Position numbers and translations under genes: made by a program. Below, piece after piece: positions 1-9,138 of a stretch of DNA of 13,556 nucleotides. This stretch comes from Methylococcus sp. UBA6136. Lineage in GTDB: Bacteria; Pseudomonadota; Gammaproteobacteria; Methylococcales; Methylococcaceae. Each line of letters starts with the position of its first letter. Within the stretch, counting starts at the first letter, position 1. The stretch is taken from NCBI GenBank assembly GCA_002423305.1, contig DIVI01000040.1, positions 1 to 13,556 on the forward strand, given 5' to 3'. The notes below the pieces were generated by a model. It did no database searches and had not been told where the DNA came from. It was given only the letters and a program-made list of their open reading frames with translations.

Positions 1-1251
1 GGGCTGATGTTCTCGGAAGAGGGTAATGCCCTCATCGCCCGGATGACCGATGCCGACGTGCGCGAGATTCGCCGTCTGGCGGTGGCACAGAACGTCACTA
101 CCCTGCGCAATCGCGTCAATGAACTGGGTGTGGCCGAGCCGGTAATCCAGCAGCAGGGCGAAGACCGGATCGTCGTCCAGTTACCGGGTGTGCAGGACAC
201 CGCCCGCGCCAAGGAAATCCTCGGCGCCACCGCAACGCTGGAATTCCGCATGGTGGATACCGACCACCCCACGCCGACCGATGAGACCAAAACGCCGATC
301 GGTTCCAAACTTTACAAGGACCGCCAGGGCAAGCCGGTCCTGCTGCAGCGAAAGATCATCGTCACCGGTGACCAGATCATCGACGCTTCCTCCGGTCTGG
401 AGCAGCAATCCGGTTCCGCTGCCGTCTTCATCACGCTGAATGGCCCGGGTGCCCGCAAGATGGCGGATACCACCAAGGAAAATATCAACAAGCCGATGGC
501 CGTGGTCTACATCGAGAACAAGACCGAAACCAAGGAGGTCAATGGCCAGAAGGTGACGACCCGAAAGACCGTCGAGGAAGTCATCAATATTGCGACCATT
601 CGCGACCGTTTCAGCAAGCGGTTCCAGATCAGCGGGCTGGACGGAACGGACGAAGCCCGTAACCTGTCCCTGTTGCTGAGATCCGGTGCCCTGGCGGCGC
701 CGGTCGATATCGTCGAGGAGCGCACCGTCGGTCCGAGTCTCGGCAAGGAAAACATCGAGCAGGGCAGGCGCTCCTTCATCATCGGCTTCCTTCTGATCGC
801 GGCCGTGATGATCGGTTACTACAAGGTGTTCGGCGTGATTGCCGTCATGACCCTGCTGTTCAATGTCGCGCTCATCCTGGCGATCCTGTCCGCGCTGCAA
901 GCCACGCTGACCTTGCCGGGTATCGCCGGTATCACCTTGACGATCGGTATGGCGGTCGACGCCAACGTGCTGATTTACGAGCGCATCAAGGAAGAGTTGC
1001 GAAACGGCACGTCCATCCAGTCGAGTATCTATGCCGGCTTTGAGCGCGCCTTCGCGACCATTTTCGATTCCAACATCACGACCCTGCTGGCGGCCGTGAT
1101 GCTGTTCGGCATTGGATCGGGCCCGGTCAAGGGTTTTGCCGTCACGCTGACCATCGGCATCCTGACGTCCATGTTCACGGCCGTCATGTGTACCCGCATG
1201 ATGGTCAATTTTGTTTACGGTCAGCGACGCGTCAACAAACTCTGGATCTGA
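1..1251 (+). CDS. secD: Protein translocase subunit SecD, C-terminal part (5' end outside window)
   Basis: Inner-membrane SecD works with SecF at SecYEG, using ion-motive force to pull exported proteins to the periplasm. The frame is open from base 1 (Gly-Leu-Met...), so the 416 visible residues are the C-terminal two thirds of a protein usually near 615 residues; the true start lies upstream. The periplasmic P1 domain fills the first ~255 residues. A block of hydrophobic helices follows from about nt 769. The family signature VDANVLIYERIKEE begins at nt 955, and its Asp (GAC, nt 958-960) is the residue tied to proton transport in the family. secF begins 31 nt downstream on the same strand, the usual secD-secF operon; yajC would be expected upstream but is not visible. 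Nothing looks broken. Identification is very secure. Confidence 0.97.
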   Translation, partial: GLMFSEEGNALIARMTDADVREIRRLAVAQNVTTLRNRVNELGVAEPVIQQQGEDRIVVQLPGVQDTARAKEILGATATLEFRMVDTDHPTPTDETKTPIGSKLYKDRQGKPVLLQRKIIVTGDQIIDASSGLEQQSGSAAVFITLNGPGARKMADTTKENINKPMAVVYIENKTETKEVNGQKVTTRKTVEEVINIATIRDRFSKRFQISGLDGTDEARNLSLLLRSGALAAPVDIVEERTVGPSLGKENIEQGRRSFIIGFLLIAAVMIGYYKVFGVIAVMTLLFNVALILAILSALQATLTLPGIAGITLTIGMAVDANVLIYERIKEELRNGTSIQSSIYAGFERAFATIFDSNITTLLAAVMLFGIGSGPVKGFAVTLTIGILTSMFTAVMCTRMMVNFVYGQRRVNKLWI

Positions 1252-1267
1252 GTCCGGTCGCCGCATA

Positions 1268-1276
1268 CAGGAGAAG
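1268..1276 (+). promoter_or_regulatory. Shine-Dalgarno site of secF
   Basis: CAGGAGAAG lies 6 nt before ATG 1283. It decides the secF start: the same frame is open upstream with an ATG at 1211, but that start would overlap secD and has no such site. Confidence 0.8.
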
Positions 1277-1282
1277 ATAATC

Positions 1283-2227
1283 ATGGTCGAGACGACTACC
1301 CAGGCCCAGCCTTATAAAATTGACTTCATGGGCAATCGTCGCCTTTGGGTCACGATTTCCGCAATCCTCAGCCTCATCGCCGTGCTGTCGCTGGCTATCA
1401 GGGGACTGAATTACGCCATTGACTTCACCGGCGGAACGGTCGTCGAGGCGGCCTTCCAGAATCCGGTCGACCTCGGGGATCTGCGTTCCCGTCTCGAAGG
1501 GGCCGGCTACAAGAGCCCTGTCGTGCAGAATTTCGGCAGCTCCAAGGAAGTGCTGATTCGTCTGGCTCCCCAGGAAGGGGTCAGCAACCTGGATGTGAAG
1601 CCCAATGTGCTGAATGCGATCAACACGGGTTCCGCCAATCCTGCTGAAGTGAACCGGATCGAGTTCGTCGGGCCGCAAGTGGGTGACGATCTGGCCGAAG
1701 GCGCTGTGCTGGCGCTGCTGCTGGCAACCCTCGGGATTCTGATTTACGTGGCCTGGCGCTTTGAGTGGCGCTTCGCCCTGGGGGCGATTCTCGCGACGCT
1801 CCACGATATTGTCATGGTGGTGGGTATATTTGCTCTGTTCGGCTGGGAGTTCGATCTCAGCGTGCTGGCGGCCGTGTTGGCGGTCATGGGTTATTCGCTT
1901 AATGACACCATCGTGGTCTTCGACCGGATCCGGGAAAACTTTCGCAAGATTCGCCGCGCCGAGACCGTCGAGGTAGTCAACATTTCGATCAATGAAACGC
2001 TGAGCCGGACCCTGATGACCTCATTCCTGACCCTGCTGACCGTGGTGGCCATGGCGATCTGGGGCGGTGGCGTAATTCACAATTTCGCGCTGGCACTGAT
2101 CATCGGTATCGTGGTGGGTACTTACTCGTCCATCTATGTCGCGAGCTCGCTGGCAGTCAGGCTGGGCATCAGCCGTGCCGATATGCTGGTGCCGGAGAAG
2201 GAAGGCGAGGCCGAAGGCCGTCCGTAG
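1283..2227 (+). CDS. secF: Protein translocase subunit SecF
   Basis: SecF is the partner of SecD in the auxiliary translocase complex that uses ion-motive force in late protein export. The protein has 314 residues, normal for the family. The first helix covers about residues 21-41, followed by the DFTGG motif (47-51) that starts the short periplasmic domain. GPQVG is at 130-134, and the later helices lie between about 139 and 293. The motif SLNDTIVVFDRIREN (205-219) mirrors the SecD motif. The start is set by a good ribosome-binding site at 1268-1276. The C-terminus is charged (EKEGEAEGRP) and presumably cytoplasmic. A strong terminator 17 nt after the stop ends the operon. No oddities. Whether H+ or Na+ drives this complex cannot be read from the sequence. 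Confidence 0.98.
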   Translation: MVETTTQAQPYKIDFMGNRRLWVTISAILSLIAVLSLAIRGLNYAIDFTGGTVVEAAFQNPVDLGDLRSRLEGAGYKSPVVQNFGSSKEVLIRLAPQEGVSNLDVKPNVLNAINTGSANPAEVNRIEFVGPQVGDDLAEGAVLALLLATLGILIYVAWRFEWRFALGAILATLHDIVMVVGIFALFGWEFDLSVLAAVLAVMGYSLNDTIVVFDRIRENFRKIRRAETVEVVNISINETLSRTLMTSFLTLLTVVAMAIWGGGVIHNFALALIIGIVVGTYSSIYVASSLAVRLGISRADMLVPEKEGEAEGRP

Positions 2228-2243
2228 CCGCACCGACCAATCC

Positions 2244-2276
2244 AGCAAAAAGGCCGCTTCGAGTGGCCTTTTTGCT
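2244..2276 (+). terminator. Rho-independent terminator after secDF
   Basis: AGCAAAAAGGCC (2244-2255) pairs perfectly with GGCCTTTTTGCT (2265-2276), a 12-bp stem around a 9-nt loop that can pair further. The T run sits in the 3' arm, as in A-tract/T-tract terminators. Being palindromic it could also act on the minus strand, but no minus-strand gene ends here. Confidence 0.92.
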
Positions 2277-2319
2277 ATCCGGGCCTTTGGCCTCCCATTT
2301 CAACGCTGACTTTTTGCCG

Positions 2320-4632
<2,313 letters not shown>

Positions 4633-4655
4633 CCGCTAAATCCGCCAAAACAGAT

Positions 4656-4676
4656 CGGGGGCCATGTCGGCCCCCG
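4656..4676. terminator. Probable bidirectional terminator between tex and nhaD
   Basis: CGGGGGCC (4656-4663) and GGCCCCCG (4669-4676) form a perfect 8-bp GC stem with a 5-nt loop, between the convergent stops of tex (4632) and nhaD (4691). The T tracts are weak on both sides (TTCATATCTTG on plus; ATCTGTTTTGG on minus), so efficiency is uncertain. Confidence 0.7.
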
Positions 4677-4690
4677 TTCATATCTTGTGC

Positions 4691-6127
4691 TCAGAAAGTC
4701 TGGGCGTTGATGAGGAAATGGGCCGCAATCGAGGCGGCATAGCCCAGAAGAATGGCCGGCATCCATTTGAGATGCGTCATGAAGGTGTAAACGCCCTTGG
4801 CCTGGCCCATGAGCGCCACGCCCGCTGCGGATCCGACCGACAGCAGACTGCCGCCCACGCCAGCGGTGAGCGTGACCAGCAACCACTGGCCATGTGACAT
4901 GTCAGGATGCATCGACAGGATCGCGTACATCACCGGAATGTTGTCCACAAGCGCCGATACCAGGCCGACCAGAATGTTCGCGGCGGTCGGGCCCAGATCG
5001 TCGTACAGATAGCCGGAGGCCAGCGTCAGGTAGCCGATGAAGTTGATGCCGCCGACGCACAGCACGATGCCGTAGAAGAACAGCAGCGTGTCCCACTCCA
5101 TCGAAGCCAGCTGATGGAAGACGTCAAACCGCTGGGGTTCGGGCGCATCGTTTGTTTTCGGTTTGCCGTCGTTTCCGGAAATGTTGAGCGGGATTTCACC
5201 TTCTTCCTTGTGCGTGACCTGCATGAAATAGGAGAAGAACTGCAGGTAGGTAAAGCCGGCCATCATGCCCACCGCGGCCGGCAGGCTCAGGAAGTTTTCG
5301 AACGCCACCGCCGTCAGAATGGCTAGCAGGAAGAACAGGACAATCCGCTTGGCACCGCGCTTCATGGTGACGGCGGCATCCAGCGCAGCGGGTCGGCGCT
5401 TGGGAATGGCGAAGTGCATGATTGAGGCGGGAATCAGGAAATTCAGCAGCGACGGAATGAACAGTGCGAAGAACGCCCAGAAATCCAAGATGCCTTTCTG
5501 CCAGACCATCAGCGTGGTGATGTCGCCGAACGGGCAGAACGCCCCGCCGGCATTGGCGGCCACCACCGTATTGACGCAGGACACACCGACAAACTTGGGG
5601 TCATCCTTGCCCACGGCCATGACCACGGCACACATCAGCATGGCCGTGGTCATGTTGTTGGAGACCGAGGAAATAAAGAAGGCGAGGAAACCGGTGACCC
5701 AGAATAGCTGACGGTAAGTGAAGCCAAGATTGATCAGCCACGCTCGCAGGCTGTTGAACACGCCCCGTTCATCCATCGCATTCACATAGGCGATCGACAC
5801 GATCAGGAACAGCAGCAGCTCGCCATACTCGAGCACATCGTGGCGGATGGCTTGCTCGGCCACCTTGGACATGCCGACCGATTTGTAAACCAGAGCAATG
5901 GCGACCCAGATCAGCGCGGCCGCCAGCATCATCGGCTTCGATTTGCGCAGTTCGATGACCTCTTCGAGGACTACGACGACATACGCCAATACAAAGACGG
6001 ACAGCGCAAAAAAGCCGACCAGATGCGAAGTCAGATCAAGCGCACGGCCCTGACTGATAGCAGCGGCGGCGGGCATGGATAGAAAAGAAAGGGAGAGTAG
6101 AAGTAGGGTGTTCAGCAGGCGAGTCAT
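4691..6127 (-). CDS. nhaD: NhaD-type Na+/H+ antiporter, copy A
   Basis: NhaD (ion transporter superfamily) is an inner-membrane antiporter exporting Na+ or Li+ for H+, important in halophilic and alkaliphilic bacteria. The protein is 478 residues. After a hydrophobic, signal-like N-terminus (1-23) come about a dozen hydrophobic segments and family blocks: NNMTTAMLM (157-165), NAGGAFCPFGDITT (192-205), DNIPVM (395-400) and SLLSVGSAAG (427-436). Against Vibrio cholerae NhaD residues recalled from the literature, counterparts of His93 (H96), Glu100 (E103), Asp199 (D202), Asp344 (D346), Asp393-Asn394 (D395-N396) and Ser428/Ser431 (S430/S433) are present; Asp154 is replaced by N157. ATG 6127 is preferred over an in-frame TTG at 6136, though the ribosome site (GGGA) is weak. 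It lies 51 nt after the small membrane gene and is the last gene before the 4656-4676 hairpin, so probably operon-distal. Confidence 0.93.
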   Translation of the reverse strand: MTRLLNTLLLLSLSFLSMPAAAAISQGRALDLTSHLVGFFALSVFVLAYVVVVLEEVIELRKSKPMMLAAALIWVAIALVYKSVGMSKVAEQAIRHDVLEYGELLLFLIVSIAYVNAMDERGVFNSLRAWLINLGFTYRQLFWVTGFLAFFISSVSNNMTTAMLMCAVVMAVGKDDPKFVGVSCVNTVVAANAGGAFCPFGDITTLMVWQKGILDFWAFFALFIPSLLNFLIPASIMHFAIPKRRPAALDAAVTMKRGAKRIVLFFLLAILTAVAFENFLSLPAAVGMMAGFTYLQFFSYFMQVTHKEEGEIPLNISGNDGKPKTNDAPEPQRFDVFHQLASMEWDTLLFFYGIVLCVGGINFIGYLTLASGYLYDDLGPTAANILVGLVSALVDNIPVMYAILSMHPDMSHGQWLLVTLTAGVGGSLLSVGSAAGVALMGQAKGVYTFMTHLKWMPAILLGYAASIAAHFLINAQTF

Positions 6128-6178
6128 GGTTCCCAATGAAATAGCGTCTGGTTCTTAGGTGGTTCAGGAATTGTAATC

Positions 6179-6361
6179 TCAAATTCCGCCTTCGTTGTCC
6201 CGAATCCACTGGATCATGGCTTGTACCAGTTTCCAGGCCGCCAACAGAATGACGGCGTAGATGGCCCATTCCTCGATGGATACGCTGGTCCGGTCGGTAT
6301 CCAGCGCCGACATGCCAATGACACCGATGATTATCAATGCCGTGTAGTTGATTATGCTCAT
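6179..6361 (-). CDS. Small two-helix membrane protein between the nhaD copies, unknown function
   Basis: A 60-residue protein that I do not recognise. Two hydrophobic segments are visible: about residues 5-20 (NYTALIIIGVIGMSAL) and 33-53 (AIYAVILLAAWKLVQAMIQWI). An acidic connector (D21, D23, E30, E31) joins them, and the tail is short and charged (RDNEGG). An ATG also exists at 6367, but AGG at 6368-6370 abuts it; the same AGG is well spaced (6 nt) from ATG 6361, so 6361 is chosen. It is co-oriented between the two nhaD genes, 101 nt after one and 51 nt before the other, which suggests co-transcription. A role as an accessory subunit or regulator of NhaD is only an inference from position. 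It could also be a spurious ORF, but the start context and clean membrane topology argue for a real gene. Confidence 0.65.
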   Translation of the reverse strand: MSIINYTALIIIGVIGMSALDTDRTSVSIEEWAIYAVILLAAWKLVQAMIQWIRDNEGGI

Positions 6362-6462
6362 AGTCATCCTGAAAGGTTAAAGCCCCCCAACTGGGGTATT
6401 CGCTAACGTACTCTTTTGTATCACCTTACCGACTCAATCTGGTTGTAAGGGCCTTTTGTCTA
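6362..6462 (-). other. Intergenic leader with two small inverted repeats
   Basis: This 101-nt gap separates nhaD copy B from the small membrane gene. CCTTAC (6424-6429) pairs with GTAAGG (6445-6450) around a 15-nt loop. CCCC (6385-6388) pairs with GGGG (6393-6396) around AACT; read on the minus strand it is followed by a short T-containing stretch (GGCTTTAACCTTT). Together they could be a weak terminator or attenuator trimming readthrough from copy B, or a processing site. Both stems are short and could be chance. No convincing promoter was found here. Confidence 0.3.
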
Positions 6463-7899
6463 TCATGGGGTAAAGAACCGTGAGTTGATCAAGAAATGAG
6501 CCAGAATACTGGCCGCATAACCCAGGGCGATAACGGGCATCCACTTGAGATGTGAGATAAAAGTATAAATCCCCTTGGTCTGTCCCAGGAGACCCACTCC
6601 AGCGGCCGAACCAATCGCCATCAGGCTGCCTCCCACACCTGCAGTGAGCGTGACGAGCAACCATTGCCCCTCGGAAATATTCGGTGCCATGGTCAGGACG
6701 GCATACATGATGGTGCCGTTGTCAATGAAGGCCGAGACAATTCCGATCAACACATTGGCGGTGGTCGGATCGAGGTCGGTGTAGAGGGCATGGGAAGCCA
6801 GCGTCAGATAGCCGATAAAGCTCAAACCAGCCACACTCACCATGACCCCGTAAAAGAAAAGCAAGGTATCCCACTCCAGTCGCGAGACGTTATGGAAAAC
6901 GTCAAAAATATTGTGTTGTTCAGCCGATTCCGCCGCGGTTACCTTATGGTCTGGCTGCTTTGCGATGTCCAGGTGACTATTGCGTGAACTGTAGAGGTAA
7001 TAAAAATAAAAGCTCAGGTAGCTGAGACCCGCCAGCATTCCGGCCGCCGGTGGCAACTCCAAAAAATTCTCGAAGCACACCGCTGTGGCGATGGTTAGAA
7101 AAAAAAGCACGATGATTCCTATGGCCCCTCGACGAAGGGGTACCGTCTCCGAGGCGGGTTGGGGATGTTCATCAGGAACCCAAAAGTGCATCAGGATGGC
7201 GGGAATGAGGAAATTGACGACAGCGGGAATGAAAAGGGTGAAAAAGTGAGCGAAGGGCACCACTCCCTTTTGCCAGACGAACAGGGTCGTGATGTCCCCA
7301 AACGGGCTGAATGAGCCACCCGCATTGGTCGCCACCACAATATTCACACAGGCAATCGTGATAAAGCGGCGATGGTCTCTGGCCATTGCCAGGACCACGG
7401 CCCCCATCAACAAGGCAGTGGTCAGGTTGTTGAGCACCGACGACATGAAAAAACACAGGATGCCGGTGACCCAGAAGAGCTTTCGGTAACCGAATCCCTT
7501 GCTCAATAGCCAGACACGAAGATGGGCAAAGAGGCCTCTCTGTTCCATGGCGTTCAGATAGGTCATCGACACGAGAATAAACAGGAATAATTCGGCGTAC
7601 CCCTCGAGTGCGCTGCGGAAGGCCTGCCCCGATTTTTCACCCATGCCGCCTTTGACGTAGACCACAGCAATCAATGCCCAGATGAGGCTTGCGGCAAGCA
7701 CCATGGGCTTCGATTTTCTCAGCATGGTGGACTCTTCAAGCATGGCCAGCACATAGGCCAGGAAGAAGATGCTGATCGCACCATACCCAACCCAATGATG
7801 AGTGAGGTCAAGCGGTGTCAGTTGGCCTTCAGTCGCAAGACCGAGACCAGAGTCGAGCAGTAACGAAATTGCAGTTAAAAGCTGCCAAGTCCTTAACAT
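6463..7899 (-). CDS. nhaD: NhaD-type Na+/H+ antiporter, copy B (divergent paralogue)
   Basis: This second NhaD family antiporter is also 478 residues and aligns with copy A without gaps to about residue 300; by eye roughly half or more of positions match. Shared blocks are NNLTTALLM (157-165), NAGGSFSPFGDITT (192-205) and GQWLLVTLTAGVGGSL (411-426). It differs at positions remembered as important in V. cholerae NhaD: the His93 site is S96, the Ser428 site is A428, and the DNIPVM block reads DNGTIM (393-398). Glu103, Asp202 and Asp344 remain. Like copy A it has Asn157 where I recall Asp154. Synonymous sites have diverged and the gene looks somewhat AT-richer than copy A, so this is an old duplication or a separately acquired copy. 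ATG 7899 has only a distant AGGT. It starts 107 nt after exbD with no clear terminator or promoter between, so it may share that transcript. Confidence 0.92.
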   Translation of the reverse strand: MLRTWQLLTAISLLLDSGLGLATEGQLTPLDLTHHWVGYGAISIFFLAYVLAMLEESTMLRKSKPMVLAASLIWALIAVVYVKGGMGEKSGQAFRSALEGYAELFLFILVSMTYLNAMEQRGLFAHLRVWLLSKGFGYRKLFWVTGILCFFMSSVLNNLTTALLMGAVVLAMARDHRRFITIACVNIVVATNAGGSFSPFGDITTLFVWQKGVVPFAHFFTLFIPAVVNFLIPAILMHFWVPDEHPQPASETVPLRRGAIGIIVLFFLTIATAVCFENFLELPPAAGMLAGLSYLSFYFYYLYSSRNSHLDIAKQPDHKVTAAESAEQHNIFDVFHNVSRLEWDTLLFFYGVMVSVAGLSFIGYLTLASHALYTDLDPTTANVLIGIVSAFIDNGTIMYAVLTMAPNISEGQWLLVTLTAGVGGSLMAIGSAAGVGLLGQTKGIYTFISHLKWMPVIALGYAASILAHFLINSRFFTP

Positions 7900-8006
7900 C
7901 GAGGTTGACCTGTAATTGGATGGGCTGAATCAAGGAGTGGTTTTTCCGAACAGGAGCAGGAGTATTTGCTGCCCGGTTGCCAGATGAGCGCTTTTTTTCG
8001 GGTGTA

Positions 8007-8408
8007 TCAGGGCCTGGTCTGTAGCGACAGCTTGGTAATGCCGGCATGCTGGGCGATGGCCAGGACTTCGGCCGCCTTGCCGTAGGGGACTTTCTCGTCG
8101 ACTTCAAACTGGACGGTGAGCTCGGGGTTTTCCGTGTGGCGGGTGGTGAGCTGTTCGGCAAGTTGCTCGGCGGTCATCTTTTCCTTGTCGAGGTAGATGT
8201 CGCCGGCGAGGTCGATGCTGACCATGGTGACCGGGTTTTGCGGCGGCGGGGCAGCCGCGACGGTCTTCGGGAGGTTGACGCCGACGGACTGGGTCAGCAG
8301 TGGGGCGGTGACGATGAAGACGACGAGCAGGACCAGCATGACGTCCACCAGCGGCGTGACGTTGATCTCGCTCATGGCTTCCTGGTCATTCTTGTTGCCG
8401 AAGGCCAT
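8007..8408 (-). CDS. exbD: Biopolymer transport protein ExbD
   Basis: ExbD forms, with ExbB, the inner-membrane proton channel that energises TonB. The protein has 133 residues, typical for the family. A short cytoplasmic N-terminus (MAFGNKNDQEAMSEINVTPL) leads to a single membrane helix about residues 20-41. D22 in VDVMLVLL is the protonatable residue equivalent to E. coli Asp25. The periplasmic domain (about 50-133) ends in the usual small fold, with AEVLAIAQHAGITKLSL near the end. Translation is tied to exbB: the ATG follows the exbB stop by 2 nt, and its GGAGG (plus-strand CCTCC, 8415-8419) lies inside the last exbB codons. It is the last tonB-operon gene; no clear terminator follows. Confidence 0.96.
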   Translation of the reverse strand: MAFGNKNDQEAMSEINVTPLVDVMLVLLVVFIVTAPLLTQSVGVNLPKTVAAAPPPQNPVTMVSIDLAGDIYLDKEKMTAEQLAEQLTTRHTENPELTVQFEVDEKVPYGKAAEVLAIAQHAGITKLSLQTRP

Positions 8409-8410
8409 GG

Positions 8411-9073
8411 TCAGCCTCCCCGCTTCAGGGAAAAGCCGGTCTTGAGCGCCAGGTGCAGAAAGTCGGTGGCAAAATTCTCGAGATCGGCTTCGGTCAGTTT
8501 CACTCGGCGCAGAAAGTAGTTGTAGGCGAGTACGGCGGGAATGGCCGAGGCAATGCCGATGGCGGTGGCGATGAGGGCTTCGCCGATGGGGCCGGCGACG
8601 ACATCAAGGCTGGCCGAGCCGGCTTTGCTGATGTCCTTGAGGGCATGCATGATGCCCCAGACGGTGCCGAACAGGCCGATGAAAGGGGCGGTGCTGCCGA
8701 TGCTGGCGAGGATGGTCAGGCCCTGTTCGACCTTATGCCGCTCCTGCTGGATGCGCTGGCGTAGGCTGCGCTCGAGGATGTCCTGGCGATCGCCGCTGGA
8801 CTGCAGGCTGGGGGCGTTGTCGGCGTGGGTATCCTCGAGGACATCGAAGCCGGCCTTGGCGATGCGGGCCAGGGGGCCGGGTCGGTCGCTCAGTTCGGCG
8901 GCCGCGGCTAGGCTGGGGGCGCTCCAGAAGGCATCGGTATAGGCCCGATTGGCACGATTGAGTCGCCATTGCTCCCAGGTTTTGAGGAAGATGATGGCCC
9001 AGGCGATGACGGAGAAGCCGATCAGCAACCAGAGGGTGAGGTTGACGATGTGGCTGGAGGCAAATTCACTCAT
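8411..9073 (-). CDS. exbB: MotA/TolQ/ExbB proton channel family protein ExbB
   Basis: ExbB is the multimeric inner-membrane scaffold around ExbD that converts proton flow into TonB motion. It has 220 residues. Helix 1 is about 11-30, a cytoplasmic segment spans 31-117, helix 2 is about 118-142 (ASIGSTAPFIGLFGTVWGIM) and helix 3 about 163-187 (IGEALIATAIGIASAIPAVL). T137 and T170 occupy the conserved pore threonine positions. The frame is open upstream to about 9229, but ATG 9073 is chosen because AGGAG (plus-strand CTCCT 9083-9087) sits 9 nt before it and the N-terminus MSEFASSHIVNLTLWLL is typical. It starts 65 nt after tonB and overlaps functionally with exbD (2-nt gap). TolQ is an alternative family name, but adjacency to tonB favours ExbB. 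Confidence 0.95.
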   Translation of the reverse strand: MSEFASSHIVNLTLWLLIGFSVIAWAIIFLKTWEQWRLNRANRAYTDAFWSAPSLAAAAELSDRPGPLARIAKAGFDVLEDTHADNAPSLQSSGDRQDILERSLRQRIQQERHKVEQGLTILASIGSTAPFIGLFGTVWGIMHALKDISKAGSASLDVVAGPIGEALIATAIGIASAIPAVLAYNYFLRRVKLTEADLENFATDFLHLALKTGFSLKRGG

Positions 9074-9138
9074 GGGGTGGGTCTCCTGAAGCATTGAATC
9101 GGGTTGATTTCGAGTGGCCTGACGAAGGGGGTGTGCGG

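Noticed and set aside
181..1284. 367-residue minus-strand frame opposite secD
   Set aside because: Secure SecD motifs lie on the plus strand; the antisense translation is Asp/Gly/Arg/Gln-rich with no domain pattern.
2263..2319. Upstream GTG start for Tex
   Set aside because: The GTG is inside the secDF terminator hairpin, and ATG 2320 gives the family N-terminus.
6128..6136. TTG start three codons upstream for nhaD copy A
   Set aside because: There is no ribosome site before it, and ATG 6127 has at least a GGGA upstream.
7900..8006. Terminator or riboswitch between exbD and nhaD copy B
   Set aside because: There are A/T runs and short CAGGAG repeats, but no stable stem with a T tract and no riboswitch pattern I could recognise.
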